From Hyphomicrobiales bacterium (GTDB lineage: Bacteria; Pseudomonadota; Alphaproteobacteria; Rhizobiales; Devosiaceae), in contig SEEL01000001.1 of assembly GCA_004144345.1 (NCBI GenBank), positions 124,001 to 188,000 on the forward strand: DNA of 64,000 nucleotides. The letters are read 5' to 3'. Positions 46,555-55,889 of this stretch are shown piece after piece. Every line of letters starts with the position of its first letter. Position 1 is the stretch's first letter. The notes beneath the pieces were generated by a model. It saw only the letters and a list, made by a program, of their open reading frames with translations. It was not told where the DNA came from and ran no database searches. A program made the position numbers and the translations under genes.

Positions 46555-47616
46555 ATGAGCGCCGGACCATCACGCATTGCCAATCCGCTGGACTTCAGCA
46601 AGCCGGGCCGCCAGTCCGGCCATCTGCTGGTGCCGGCCGATCCGGCCACCGGCGCCCCCCAGCAGCGCGTCCCCATTGTCACCATCGCCAATGGCGCCGG
46701 CCCGACCGTGCTCATTTCCGCCGGCAATCATGGCGACGAATATGAGGGCCAGATCGCGGCGCTCCGCCTCATCAACGAGATCGAGCCGTCGCAAGTCGCC
46801 GGCCGCATCATCGTGGTGCCGATCATCTCGTCGGAAGCATCGCGCGCCAACACCCGCCTCTGGCCCTCGGGCGCCAATTTCAACCGCTCGTTCCCCGGCA
46901 ATCCCGATGGCCCGCCGATCGAGCAACTGGCATATTTCTTTTCGACCGTGCTGTTCCCCGCCGCCGATGTGGTCATCGACATGCATTCGGCCGGCCGCAA
47001 CGGCTGGATCGTCCCCTGCTCGCATATGTGCGTGCCCAACGATCCCGTGCAGCGCAAAGCCATGCTCGAGGCGATGGAAGCCTGGAACTCGGACTTCCAT
47101 TTCTTCTACACCTCAGTTGGCAACTACCTGCCCAACGAGGCCGAGCGGCAGGGCAAGATCGTCGTCACCACGGAACTGGGCGGCACCACCCGCGTGCCGG
47201 TCGCCGTGCAGGACATGTCGTGGAACGGCCTCACCAATGTGCTGCGCCATTTCGGCGTGCTCGAAGGCAAGGTGATCACCCGCGCATCGCTCGGCCTGCC
47301 GCCGGCGACGCTGGTCGATTGCCGCTTCGACGATGGCCGCATCGGCAATGTCGGCAGCGGCCTGTTCGACAACATCATCGCGCCGGTCACGGGCCTGTTC
47401 GAAGTCATGGTCGAGCCCGGCAGCCCGGTCACCGAAGGCCAGACCGTCGGCCGCATCTGGTCGCATGACGACCCGGAGCGGAAGCCCACCGAGCTCAAAT
47501 CGCCGTTCACCGGCTACCTCATGGGCCTGCGCACCCTCCCCGCCGTCGAAGAGGGCCAGAGCCTCGCCCTGATCGGTACGCGCATCGACCGCGACGCGCT
47601 GCTGGCCGAGCGCTGA
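46555..47616 (+). CDS. AstE/AspA family deacylase, DoeB-like
   Basis: A 353-aa zinc-dependent aminoacylase-type enzyme, cytoplasmic. Zinc ligands are His59 and Glu62 in NHGDEYEG and His144 in VIDMHSAG; the general base is Glu207 in VVTTELGG, and NRSFPGNPDG binds the carboxylate. The overall pattern resembles DoeB, the N-acetyl-diaminobutyrate deacetylase of ectoine breakdown, more than succinylglutamate desuccinylase. GGGGAGAG precedes the ATG. The substrate is unknown, and no ectoine gene is nearby. Upstream is a regulated-looking promoter, and the catabolic region begins here. Confidence 0.88.
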   Translation: MSAGPSRIANPLDFSKPGRQSGHLLVPADPATGAPQQRVPIVTIANGAGPTVLISAGNHGDEYEGQIAALRLINEIEPSQVAGRIIVVPIISSEASRANTRLWPSGANFNRSFPGNPDGPPIEQLAYFFSTVLFPAADVVIDMHSAGRNGWIVPCSHMCVPNDPVQRKAMLEAMEAWNSDFHFFYTSVGNYLPNEAERQGKIVVTTELGGTTRVPVAVQDMSWNGLTNVLRHFGVLEGKVITRASLGLPPATLVDCRFDDGRIGNVGSGLFDNIIAPVTGLFEVMVEPGSPVTEGQTVGRIWSHDDPERKPTELKSPFTGYLMGLRTLPAVEEGQSLALIGTRIDRDALLAER

Positions 47617-47619
47617 CTA

Positions 47620-47727
47620 CTACAGCCAACCGAGGCTATGGCCCGCCGAGTAGCAGGCCAGCGTGATCGCGAGGATCAGCAGGATCTCGGTGTAAGGCAG
47701 CAAATGCCGGGTACGGCGCTGGGGCAT
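47620..47727 (-). CDS. Possible 35-aa single-helix membrane protein
   Basis: The frame from ATG at 47727 encodes a basic start (MPQRRTRHLLPY) followed by one hydrophobic helix (TEILLILAITLACYSAGHSLGWL). Small proteins of this kind are often missed. There is no obvious ribosome-binding site, and the stop is 3 bases from the convergent deacylase stop, so it may be chance. Low confidence. Confidence 0.3.
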   Translation of the reverse strand: MPQRRTRHLLPYTEILLILAITLACYSAGHSLGWL

Positions 47728-47893
47728 GAGAGCGGCAAGCCTTAAGCACCCCGGCGCCGCCGCGTATGCAGCGGATAGAACCGCCTGATGCCAGTGTCCA
47801 CTGTCCCCGGTCTGTGGCGCGAGGGCAATCAAGGCCGCAGATTCACCTTAAGCCGAAGGCTTAACGCGAGCGACCGACAGGTGAGGAAAAGGC

Positions 47894-47967
47894 TGGCTGG
47901 GGAACCTGGATTCGAACCAAGATTGACGGAGTCAGAGTCCGTAGTTCTACCGTTGAACTATTCCCCA
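47894..47967 (-). tRNA. tRNA-Gln (anticodon CTG)
   Basis: On the minus strand the 74-base gene reads TGGGGAATAGTTCAACGG, with the anticodon stem ACGGA/TCCGT and loop CTCTGAC giving anticodon CTG, reading CAG. The T arm CTTGGTTCGAATCCAAG and acceptor TTCCCCAGCCA are standard, and the CCA is encoded. All stems pair. It stands alone between the deacylase gene and the DUF2934 gene; no phage integrase or duplicated 3' end is seen beside it. Confidence 0.96.
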
Positions 47968-48140
47968 AAGGCCGGCATGGCGCCTGCGCAGCGGTGAAGG
48001 CGAGGATTTGGCAGCACCGCCGGTGGGGGTGCCTCGCGTTTCGGCCCGGCTTGTAGCGGCATTCTCGCGGGTGATCAACACCCCATGAGCAGGTGCGGCG
48101 ACATTGATTTTGCCGCCCCGTCGCCGCGGCCCTCCCCAGC

Positions 48141-48362
48141 TCAGCTTTCGTCCAGATCGCGGGCGGCGTTGATCCAGATGTCAAAATCGCGCCCCTCCGG
48201 CGCGCCCTCCGCCAGCCAGCGGTCATAGGCCAGCTGGCGCTTATGGATTTCCTTGGCGCGCAGCCAATAATCGAAGGATTTGCCCTCCGGGCTGCCGTCC
48301 TGTTCCCACAGAAAATAGGCCGTGGCGCGCACCGCCTGGGCGAGGTCGCGATTGCGTATCAT
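48141..48362 (-). CDS. DUF2934 small protein
   Basis: A 73-aa protein with two copies of the DUF2934-like unit, AYFLWEQDGSPEGKSFDYWL and AYDRWLAEGAPEGRDFDIW, which fit helix-turn stretches rich in aromatic and charged residues. Members are common, uncharacterised and often stress-linked in rhizobia. No clear ribosome-binding site. It lies just after the creatininase gene on the same strand, with a 68-base gap. Confidence 0.85.
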   Translation of the reverse strand: MIRNRDLAQAVRATAYFLWEQDGSPEGKSFDYWLRAKEIHKRQLAYDRWLAEGAPEGRDFDIWINAARDLDES

Positions 48363-48430
48363 TCACTGAAAATGCCGAGCGTGTTCACGTTCGGCAGAAC
48401 GACAGGATTCGCGACGGGTTCCGCCCCGGC

Positions 48431-49225
48431 TCAGCCTGCGACAGGAGGAAGCGGGAAGCGCTCCACTTCGGCCAGCAGTTCCAGCATGCCGCTCACTTCG
48501 GCGTCGGCGAAGATGCGTCCGCGCTCGGCCGAGGCATTGGCGGCGTTGCCGACGGCGCCCGCCGGATTGAGGTCGGAGGCGATCCAGGCATAGGCATGCG
48601 TGCCGGTCGGCCGCAGATATTTGTAGTGCTGCTCGTCGCGCGCCGCGATCGACCGGAAATCCTCCAACTTGTCCAGATGGACCAGCTCGGGATGGAAGGC
48701 GAGCATCAGCGAGGTTTCGAGATCGCCCGCATGGATACCGTGCCGCCGCTCGATGTCGCTCAGCATGCCGTCGGGCGGCTGGAAGCGGGTCCAGCCCGAT
48801 TTCACCACCAGCATGTTCTCGCGCACCCGCAATTCGCGCGCCACGATGCCCATGATCTCTTCATTGCCGCCATGGCTGTTGATGAAGACGAGCTTCTTGA
48901 CCCCTGCCCGGCTCACCGACTGGCCCAGTTCGAACCAGGCATCGATCAGGGTGTGCGCGGTGTGCGTCACGGTGCCCTTGGCCCAGATATGCTCGTTGGA
49001 CTTGCCCACCTGCTGGATCGGCAGGATGCGGATATCGAGGTCGGCCGGGGCGCGCTCGATCAACAAGTCGAGGCAGCCCTGGTTGAGGATCATGTCGGTG
49101 CCGACCGGCAGATGCGGCCCGTGCTGCTCCACCGCCGCGATCGGGATGATCGCGATGGTCTTGTCGGGATCGATGTTGTCGAATTCGGGCGCCGAGAAAT
49201 CGGTCCAGTGAATCTTGCGTGCCAT
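48431..49225 (-). CDS. Creatininase family amidohydrolase
   Basis: A 264-aa protein with the full metal and active-site set of the creatininase family: Glu33 and His35 in AAVEQHGPHLPVGTD, NSHGGNEE and HAGDLETSLML. The family includes creatinine amidohydrolase and the MftE and ArfB-like enzymes that open small amide rings or formamides, so the exact substrate is unknown. It starts 2 bases after the RidA stop. The pair faces the ABC transporter operon, which suggests a shared catabolic role. Confidence 0.9.
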   Translation of the reverse strand: MARKIHWTDFSAPEFDNIDPDKTIAIIPIAAVEQHGPHLPVGTDMILNQGCLDLLIERAPADLDIRILPIQQVGKSNEHIWAKGTVTHTAHTLIDAWFELGQSVSRAGVKKLVFINSHGGNEEIMGIVARELRVRENMLVVKSGWTRFQPPDGMLSDIERRHGIHAGDLETSLMLAFHPELVHLDKLEDFRSIAARDEQHYKYLRPTGTHAYAWIASDLNPAGAVGNAANASAERGRIFADAEVSGMLELLAEVERFPLPPVAG

Positions 49226-49227
49226 GG

Positions 49228-49626
49228 CTAAACCTCCGACGCCGGGCCGGCCGCCACGACTTCTACTTCAACGAAAAACTCGGGCCGTGCGAAGCCGGCC
49301 ACCACCATCAGCGTCGAGGCCGGCAGCGGGGCCGAAAAGCGCCGGTTGCGCGCCTCCATATAGGGCCGCAGATGCTCGCGCCCCGTCACATAGGCATTGA
49401 TGCGCACGACATGCTCGAGCCCCAGTCCCGATTCGGCGAGGATGGCGGCGACATTGTCGAAGCAGAGATCGGCCTGCGCCTCGGCGGTCGGGGGAATCGC
49501 GCCAGCCGCGGTGATGCCGAGCTGGCCCGAGCAGAAGACCAGTTTCTGGCCGGCGGGAATCTCGACTCCATTGGAGTAGGCGGAAAAGGGCGGGTGAATC
49601 GTCGTGGGAGAAAGCGGCTTGTGCAT
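49228..49626 (-). CDS. RidA family protein
   Basis: A 132-aa protein of the YjgF/YER057c/UK114 fold. N-terminal HPPFSAYSNGVEIPAGQKLVFCSGQ and the FDNVAAILAESGLGLEHVVRINAYV helix are typical. The Arg that binds imine or carboxylate in active RidA is expected near the C-terminal end, which reads FARPEFFVEVEVVA. Members hydrolyse reactive enamines or imines. The short ATG at 49626 is the start; the frame runs on further upstream through the ABC operon only by chance. Confidence 0.87.
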   Translation of the reverse strand: MHKPLSPTTIHPPFSAYSNGVEIPAGQKLVFCSGQLGITAAGAIPPTAEAQADLCFDNVAAILAESGLGLEHVVRINAYVTGREHLRPYMEARNRRFSAPLPASTLMVVAGFARPEFFVEVEVVAAGPASEV

Positions 49627-49863
49627 AAGTGCCTCGTGAGGTGCACAGCTAACCGGCAAGAACCGCGAAACGCCAGCCCCAAATCGGGCCGCGCTGCCGC
49701 TTATGTAGGCAATTCGCGGGATGCCGCAAATATGCGCTTTTCTTTTTGTCAGGCGCGCGGAATTAATCGTCATAAGGTGCCGGAACCAGGCATCGAACCG
49801 GCTGCCGCATGCCCCTTCACAGCCGGCCACGGGATCTTCAGGGACAACAGGGAGACTACCGAG

Positions 49864-50862
49864 ATGAACACCATCGTGAAGTTGCTGGCGGCCGGCGCAA
49901 TCGGCGCATTGGCGACACCGGCCTTCTCGCTCGACGAGGTCAGCTATGGCACGAACTGGCTCGCCCAGGCCGAGCATGGCGGCTTCTACCAGGCCGTCGC
50001 CGATGGCACCTATGAGAAGTACGGCCTCAAGGTCACCATCCGCCAGGGCGGCCCGCAGGGCGCCAACCGGGCGCTGCTCACCGGCGGCCAGATCCAGTTC
50101 TACATGGGCGGCATGACCACCGCGATCGACGCCGTCAAGGAAGGCATTCCGACGCTCACCATCGCGTCGATCTTCCAGAAGGATCCGCAGATCCTGATGG
50201 CCCACCCCGACGCTGGCTTCAAAACCTTCGACGACCTCGCGGGCGCCAGCAAATACATCATCGCCAAGGACGGATTCATCTCCTACTTCCTGTGGATGAA
50301 GGCGAAGAACTCGGCCTTTGTCGATGAGAAGTACGAGCCCTACACCTTCAACCCGGCGCCGTTCATCGCCGATCCGAAGTCGATCCAGCAGGGCTATCTC
50401 ACCTCCGAGCCACTCGCGATCCTGCAGGCTGCCGGCTGGGAGCCGCAGGTGTTCCTGCTCGCCGACAATGGCTACGAGCCCTATTCGACCACCATCGAAG
50501 TGATGAAGCCCTGGTATGACGCCAACAAGGATGTCGCCAAGCGCTTCGTCGAAGCCTCGATCATCGGCTGGTACAACTATCTCTACGGCGACAACGCCGC
50601 CGCCAACGCGCTCATCAAGACCGACAATCCGGAGATGACCGACGAGCAGATCGCCTATGGCATCGCCAAGATGAAGGAATACGGCATCGCCGTTTCCGGC
50701 GACGCGGTGGACAAGGGCATCGGTTGCATGACCGACGCGCGCTGGGACAATTTCTACCAGCAGCTCGTCTCGGTCGGCCTGTTCGAGGCCGGCATCGACG
50801 TCAAGCAGGCTTACACCAGCGAACTCGTGTGCCAGGGCCTTGGCACGGACCTCGTGAAGTAA
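49864..50862 (+). CDS. NMT1/THI5-type ABC transporter substrate-binding protein
   Basis: A 332-aa periplasmic binding protein with a signal peptide (MNTIVKLLAAGAIGALATPAFS, cleavage near 22) and the SBP_bac NMT1 fold. GTNWLAQAEHGGFYQAVADGTYEKYGL and LTGGQIQFYMGGMTTAIDAV match ThiY/pyrimidine-precursor and NitT/TauT-like binders. It delivers an unknown, probably small and nitrogen-containing, solute to the permease and ATPase encoded next. The expected promoter lies in the 237-base divergent spacer with ridA. Confidence 0.9.
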   Translation: MNTIVKLLAAGAIGALATPAFSLDEVSYGTNWLAQAEHGGFYQAVADGTYEKYGLKVTIRQGGPQGANRALLTGGQIQFYMGGMTTAIDAVKEGIPTLTIASIFQKDPQILMAHPDAGFKTFDDLAGASKYIIAKDGFISYFLWMKAKNSAFVDEKYEPYTFNPAPFIADPKSIQQGYLTSEPLAILQAAGWEPQVFLLADNGYEPYSTTIEVMKPWYDANKDVAKRFVEASIIGWYNYLYGDNAAANALIKTDNPEMTDEQIAYGIAKMKEYGIAVSGDAVDKGIGCMTDARWDNFYQQLVSVGLFEAGIDVKQAYTSELVCQGLGTDLVK

Positions 50863-50922
50863 TCTACGACTGTTCCGGCGCGGGCGATCCTGCCCGCGCC
50901 GCTTCGACCCCGAAGGTCCATC

Positions 50923-51759
50923 TTGACTGATCTGACTACCGCCGAGCCCCGGACCCAAGCGCCTGCTTCCGGCCGCGCCGTCGTTGCCATGCGCAACGTC
51001 TCAAAGGTGTTCTCCAACGGCACCGTGGCGCTCAAGGACATGACGCTCGACGTCGCGCGTGGCGAATTCATCAGCCTGCTCGGCCCGTCGGGCTGCGGCA
51101 AGTCGACGGCGCTGCGCATCATTGCCGGCCTCGGCGCCGCCAGTTCCGGCTCCATCGACTGGCCGACCAGCCAGCTCGATTCCAAGGGGCTGCCGCAGGG
51201 CGATATCGGCTTCGTCTTCCAGGAGCCGACGCTGATGCCGTGGACGACGGTGTTCGGCAATGTCTACCTGCCGCTCAAACTCCAGGGCGTAAGCAAATCC
51301 GATGCCCGCCCGCGCATCATGGCGACGCTGGCCGAAGTCGGCCTCGCCGATTTCGCCGAGGCCTATCCGCGCGAATTGTCGGGCGGCATGAAGATGCGCG
51401 TCTCGATCGCCCGCGCCCTCGTGACCAAGCCGAAGCTGCTGCTGATGGACGAGCCCTTCGCGGCGCTCGACGAAATCACGCGGCAAAAGCTCAATGACGA
51501 CGTGCTGCGCCTCTGGCGGCAGTCGGGCGTCACCGTCATCTTCGTGACGCACTCGGTGTTCGAGAGCGCCTATCTCAGCAACCGCATCGTGGTGATGAAG
51601 GCGCGGCCCGGCCAGGTCTCGGCCGATATCCCGCTCGCCACCTCGAGCGAACGCGATTCCAACTACCGCACTTCCGAGGAATACCGCGCCACCACCGACC
51701 GCGTGTCGCGGGCCCTGCAGGAAGCTATTCATCTGGGAGGCGGCAGTGTCGGACACTAG
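50923..51759 (+). CDS. ABC transporter ATP-binding protein
   Basis: A 278-aa NitT/TauT-type ATPase. Walker A GPSGCGKST at 54-62, Q-loop FVFQEPTLMPW, signature ELSGGMKMRVSIARAL, Walker B LLLMDEPFAALDE and switch His in FVTHSVFE are all there. TTG at 50923 fits; AAGG lies upstream, and an ATG at 50989 is a shorter alternative that still leaves the core domain. Overlaps the permease start by 14 bases. Confidence 0.93.
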   Translation: MTDLTTAEPRTQAPASGRAVVAMRNVSKVFSNGTVALKDMTLDVARGEFISLLGPSGCGKSTALRIIAGLGAASSGSIDWPTSQLDSKGLPQGDIGFVFQEPTLMPWTTVFGNVYLPLKLQGVSKSDARPRIMATLAEVGLADFAEAYPRELSGGMKMRVSIARALVTKPKLLLMDEPFAALDEITRQKLNDDVLRLWRQSGVTVIFVTHSVFESAYLSNRIVVMKARPGQVSADIPLATSSERDSNYRTSEEYRATTDRVSRALQEAIHLGGGSVGH

Positions 51760-52609
51760 CCCGATCGCAATTGCGGACGAAGGAACAGACGCCTCGGTGG
51801 TGCTCGCGCCGCCGCGCACTTCGCGGGTCGAGACGGTGCTGCGCATCGTCGTACCCATAGTGATGCTGGTTCTCGCCGTCGTCATCTGGCAGGTCTGGGT
51901 CGTCGCCAGCGGTACGCCCAAATACATCCTGCCCAGCCCGGTCGATGTGTGGCTGTCGCTGACCAACGACTACCCGACCCTCCTCCCCTCGCTGTGGGTC
52001 ACGCTCAGCATCACCTTCCAGGCGCTGATCCTCGCGCTGATCGGCGGCGTCGGCATCGCCATCATCCTCGTCCAGTCGAAATGGATCGAGCTCGCCATCA
52101 CGCCTTTCGCGGTGATCCTGCAGGTGACGCCGGTCATCGCCATCGCGCCGCTGCTGCTGATCTACACGCCCAACACGCAGACCGCGCTGCTGATCGTCGC
52201 TTTCCTCGTCGCCTTCTTCCCGATCCTCTCCAACATGGTGCAGGGCCTGAAGAGCGTCGATCACAACCTGCTCAACCTCTTCGACCTCTATGGCGCGGGT
52301 CGCTGGAAGACTCTGGTCTATCTGAAGATCCCGGCCTCGATGCCGTACTTCCTCACCGGCCTTCGGATCGGTGGCGGCCTGTCGCTGATCGCCGCTGTCG
52401 TCGCCGAATTCGCCGCCGGCAGCGCTGGCCAGGGTTCGGGCCTAGCCTTCCGCATCCTCGAATCCGGTTATCGCCTCAACATTCCGCGCATGTTCGCTGC
52501 GCTGCTGCTGCTCACCGGCACGGGCGTCGCCATCTTCGGCTTCACCTCGCTGATCTCGTGGGCCGTGCTGCATCGCTGGCACGAAAGCGCCGTGCGCCGG
52601 GAAAACTGA
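51746..52609 (+). CDS. ABC transporter permease
   Basis: A 287-aa BPD_transp_1 inner-membrane protein with six predicted helices and the EAA-loop-like stretch DLYGAGRWKTLVYLKIPASMPYFL that contacts the ATPase. GTG at 51746 has GGGAGG a few bases upstream. It forms the third part of the importer and overlaps the amidohydrolase start by one base, so export of the message continues into catabolic enzymes. Confidence 0.92.
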   Translation: MSDTSPIAIADEGTDASVVLAPPRTSRVETVLRIVVPIVMLVLAVVIWQVWVVASGTPKYILPSPVDVWLSLTNDYPTLLPSLWVTLSITFQALILALIGGVGIAIILVQSKWIELAITPFAVILQVTPVIAIAPLLLIYTPNTQTALLIVAFLVAFFPILSNMVQGLKSVDHNLLNLFDLYGAGRWKTLVYLKIPASMPYFLTGLRIGGGLSLIAAVVAEFAAGSAGQGSGLAFRILESGYRLNIPRMFAALLLLTGTGVAIFGFTSLISWAVLHRWHESAVRREN

Positions 52610-53880
52610 TGCAGACCCTGCGCAACGCCTCTGTCCCATCGGCGATGATGGGCCGCCCGGGTGGCGGCATCGAACGTGTCGATATCGTCATCGGCGACGA
52701 TGGCATTGTCGCCTCGATCGCGCCGCATGCCGCCGGTCCCGGCCGCGACCTCGATGGCGGCCTCGTGCTCCCGGCACTGGTCGATATCCACACGCATCTC
52801 GACAAGGGACACATCTGGCCGCGCCGTCCGAATGAGGACGGCACGTGGGAGAACGCCCTTATCGGCTCCATCGCGGACTCGGTCGAGCGCTGGTCAACTG
52901 CCGATGTCGAGCGCCGCATGGATTTTGCGCTCCGCTGCGCCTATGCGCATGGCACCGCCGCCATCCGCACGCACATCGAATCCACCCCGCCGCAGCATGA
53001 TGTGTCGTGGGCGGTGTTCGAGGCGATGCGCGAGCGCTGGGCGGGCCGCGTCGAATTGCAGGCCGTGTCGCTCGTCGGTCCCGACACGCTGCTCGACAAG
53101 CCCGCGCTCAAGGCCGTCGCCGAACGCGTCGCGCAGGCGGGTGGCCTCATCGGCGGCGCCGTCCGCACTTTTCCGCGCAGCCGCGAGGCGATGCATGCGG
53201 TCATCGAAGCGGCGGGCAATGCCGGCGCCGATATCGACATCCATGCCGACGAGATCATGGACCCCGCCTCCAACGTGCTGCTCTCGCTGGCCGAAGCCGT
53301 CATCGAGACCGGCTACAAGGGTCGCGTGCTCGCCGGCCATTGCTGCGCCCTCGCGGTGCAAGACGAAGCAACGCAGCAGCGCACCATCGAGACCGTGGCG
53401 CGCGCCGGGGTGGCCGTCGTCTCGCTCCCGCTCTGCAACATCTATCTCATGGACCGCAACGCCGCCGGTGGCGTGACGCCCACGCGGCGCGGCGTCACCC
53501 TGATCCACGAATTGCGCGCCGCCGGCGTGCCCGTCGCCATCGCGTCCGACAATACGCGCGACCCGTTCTACGCCTATGGCGATCTCGACGCCCTTGAGGT
53601 CCTGCGTGAAGGCGCCCGCATCCTCCATTTCGATCACCCGCAGGCCGGTGCCTGGCAATGGGCCCGCAGCATCGCGGGCGATGCCGCCGCCATCGCCAAT
53701 TTCGACTATGCCGCCGAGATCCGAATCGGCGCGCCGGCCGACCTGCTGCTGTTCCGCGCCCGCAACTGGACCGAATTGCTGTCGCGCCCGCAAGCCGACC
53801 GCGAAGTGCTGCGCAACGGTGTCGGCATCGACACCACCCTGCCCGATTACCGTGAACTCGACGATTTGATGGAGTCCTGA
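52609..53880 (+). CDS. Cytosine-deaminase-like amidohydrolase
   Basis: A 423-aa metal-dependent hydrolase. HTHLDKGHIWPRR carries the first metal ligands (His61 and His63), with further sites in IDIHADEIMD, AGHCCALA and VAIASDNTRDPFYAYG. This set is typical of cytosine deaminase and related isocytosine or N-acyl ring deaminases. It is coupled to the permease and followed 2 bases later by an FAD oxidoreductase, so it probably acts on the imported compound. Cytosine itself is not proven. Confidence 0.9.
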   Translation: MQTLRNASVPSAMMGRPGGGIERVDIVIGDDGIVASIAPHAAGPGRDLDGGLVLPALVDIHTHLDKGHIWPRRPNEDGTWENALIGSIADSVERWSTADVERRMDFALRCAYAHGTAAIRTHIESTPPQHDVSWAVFEAMRERWAGRVELQAVSLVGPDTLLDKPALKAVAERVAQAGGLIGGAVRTFPRSREAMHAVIEAAGNAGADIDIHADEIMDPASNVLLSLAEAVIETGYKGRVLAGHCCALAVQDEATQQRTIETVARAGVAVVSLPLCNIYLMDRNAAGGVTPTRRGVTLIHELRAAGVPVAIASDNTRDPFYAYGDLDALEVLREGARILHFDHPQAGAWQWARSIAGDAAAIANFDYAAEIRIGAPADLLLFRARNWTELLSRPQADREVLRNGVGIDTTLPDYRELDDLMES

Positions 53881-53882
53881 GA

Positions 53883-55286
53883 ATGGACCTTACCGCTTTC
53901 CGCGCCGCCATCGGCGACATCCCGCAGCAGGATCATCCCAAGATCGTGCAGCAAAAGAGCCGCGATCATTACTGGTACTCGCCGCGCCTCAAGGCCGAGC
54001 TCGACCATGTGACGGCGCAGCTCGTCGTTACGCCGCGCGATCAGGCCGATGTGGTCACCATCCTCGCCGCGGCTTTCAAGACCCGTGTTCCCGTCACGCC
54101 GCGTGGCGCCGGCACCGGCAATTACGGCCAGGCCATGCCGCTGTCGGGCGGCGTCATTCTCGATCTCACCAGCCTCGACAGGATCATTTCGGTCGGCAAG
54201 GACCGGGTGCGCGCCGAAGCGGGCGTTATCCTCGAAAAGCTCGACGAGCAGACCAAGGAAGCGGTCGGCGGCGAGATGCGCTTCCACCCCTCGACCTATC
54301 GCATGGCGACGCTGGGCGGCTTCATTGCCGGCGGCTCGGGCGGCGTCGGCTCCATCCGCTGGGGCGGTCTGCGCAATTTCGGCAACATCCTCGGCCTGCG
54401 CGTCATCACCTGCGAGGAGACGCCGCGTATCCTCGACCTCACTGGCCCCGACATCCTCAAGGTCGCCCATGCCTACGGCACCAATGGCATCATCGTCGAA
54501 GCCGAGATGCCGCTGACCGCCTCCTATGAATGGGTCGATGTGATGGTCGGCTTCGAGTCGATCATGGATGCCTGTGCCTTCGGCGAACAGGCGGCCCGCC
54601 AGGACGGCATGCTGTTCAAGGAAATCGCCCCGGTTGCGGCGCCCCTGCCCCATGACTGGTTCAACCGCCACCGCCCCTACATCAAGCATCGCGACCAGTC
54701 CGTCGTGCTGATGATGGTCGCGCCGGTCGCCGTGCCGGCGCTGATGGACCTCATCGCCTTCCACAAGGCCGATCTGCTGCTGCGTTCCGACACGCTGCCC
54801 GAAGACGAAAAGAAGAAGCTGCCGCCCGTCTATGAGCTCGCGTGGAACCACACGACGCTGCGTGGCCTCAAGCTCGATCCCGGCATCACGTATCTGCAGA
54901 CGCAATATCCCGATCTCGCCCACGTCAAATGGGCCGTCGATACGTTTGGCGACGAGATGCCTATGCATATCGAGATGGGCCGCTTCGATGGCCGCGTCGT
55001 GTTCTCGGGCCTGCCCATCGTCCGCTACACCAATGAGGAGCGGCTCGAGGAGATCATCCGCCTGCACGAGGCCAATGGCTGCCTCGTGTTCAATCCGCAC
55101 CGCTACACGCTCGAAGAAGGTGGCATGAAGAAGACTGACCGCGACCAGCTTGAATTCAAGAAGCAGGCCGACCCCAAGGGTATCCTCAATCCCGGCAAGA
55201 TGATTGCCTGGGACGACCCCGATTTCGATTTCGACTCCGGCCGCGCCTGGCTGTTCGATGGCCTCAAGACGCTGGGAGCCGCCTGA
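53883..55286 (+). CDS. FAD-binding oxidoreductase (GlcD/PCMH type)
   Basis: A 467-aa flavoprotein with the FAD_binding_4 domain: VTPRGAGTGNYGQAMPLSGG is the pyrophosphate-binding part, and LGGFIAGGSGGVGSIRWG follows. Family members oxidise 2-hydroxy acids or drive ring oxidations with covalent or tight FAD. It lies between the amidohydrolase and a flavodoxin-fold reductase and overlaps the latter by one base. The most likely role is oxidation of the deaminated product; substrate not known. Confidence 0.88.
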   Translation: MDLTAFRAAIGDIPQQDHPKIVQQKSRDHYWYSPRLKAELDHVTAQLVVTPRDQADVVTILAAAFKTRVPVTPRGAGTGNYGQAMPLSGGVILDLTSLDRIISVGKDRVRAEAGVILEKLDEQTKEAVGGEMRFHPSTYRMATLGGFIAGGSGGVGSIRWGGLRNFGNILGLRVITCEETPRILDLTGPDILKVAHAYGTNGIIVEAEMPLTASYEWVDVMVGFESIMDACAFGEQAARQDGMLFKEIAPVAAPLPHDWFNRHRPYIKHRDQSVVLMMVAPVAVPALMDLIAFHKADLLLRSDTLPEDEKKKLPPVYELAWNHTTLRGLKLDPGITYLQTQYPDLAHVKWAVDTFGDEMPMHIEMGRFDGRVVFSGLPIVRYTNEERLEEIIRLHEANGCLVFNPHRYTLEEGGMKKTDRDQLEFKKQADPKGILNPGKMIAWDDPDFDFDSGRAWLFDGLKTLGAA

Positions 55287-55888
55287 TGCGGGTGATGGTA
55301 CTACACGCCCATCCGCTCGAGACGAGCTACAACCGGTCGCTCTGTAACGCCGTTGTAGAGACACTGAAGTCGAACGGCCACCAGGTCGATCTCGTCGATC
55401 TCTACGCCGAAGGTTTCGATCCGGTGCTGAGCCGCGAAGACCGGCTGCGCTATCACGACGTGCCCGAGAACATCACGCCCGCGCTGAAGCCCTATGTCGA
55501 CCGGCTGATGGCCGCCGAGGCCATGGTCGTGGTCCATCCGGTATGGAACTACGGCTTCCCGGCCATCCTCAAGGGCTATTTCGACAAGGTGTTCATGCCC
55601 GGCGTTTCCTTCATCCTCGAAGGCGGCGACGGCCCGGACAAGGGCACGCTCAAGCCCAACCTCAAGCACATCAAGAAGATCGCCTTCGTCACCTCCTATG
55701 GCGGCAATCGCTGGCGTACCATCGTGATGGGCGACCCGCCGCGCCGCATGGCCCGGCGCTGGGGCTGGGTCACCTTCGGCGGCTGGATGCCGCCGACCTA
55801 TCTCGCCCTCTACGACATGAACAATGTCACGCCCGCCGGCCTCACCGCCTTCATCGGCAAGGTGAAGCGCGTCATCGGCAGATGGTGA
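55286..55888 (+). CDS. Flavodoxin-fold NAD(P)H oxidoreductase
   Basis: A 200-aa NAD(P)H dehydrogenase (quinone) or FMN-reductase-type protein. It begins MRVMVLHAHPLETSYNRSL, typical of the family, and has VVVHPVWNYGFPAILKGYFDKVF, the FMN and quinone site. It could reoxidise or supply reduced flavin for the upstream flavoprotein. It is the last gene of the plus-strand operon and stops 1 base before the convergent kynureninase gene. Confidence 0.9.
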   Translation: MRVMVLHAHPLETSYNRSLCNAVVETLKSNGHQVDLVDLYAEGFDPVLSREDRLRYHDVPENITPALKPYVDRLMAAEAMVVVHPVWNYGFPAILKGYFDKVFMPGVSFILEGGDGPDKGTLKPNLKHIKKIAFVTSYGGNRWRTIVMGDPPRRMARRWGWVTFGGWMPPTYLALYDMNNVTPAGLTAFIGKVKRVIGRW

Positions 55889-55889
55889 G

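Noticed and set aside
47894-47967. tRNA-Gln as an attachment site of a genomic island covering the catabolic region
   Set aside because: No integrase gene, no repeated tRNA 3' end was found on either side, and base composition is as in the flanks.
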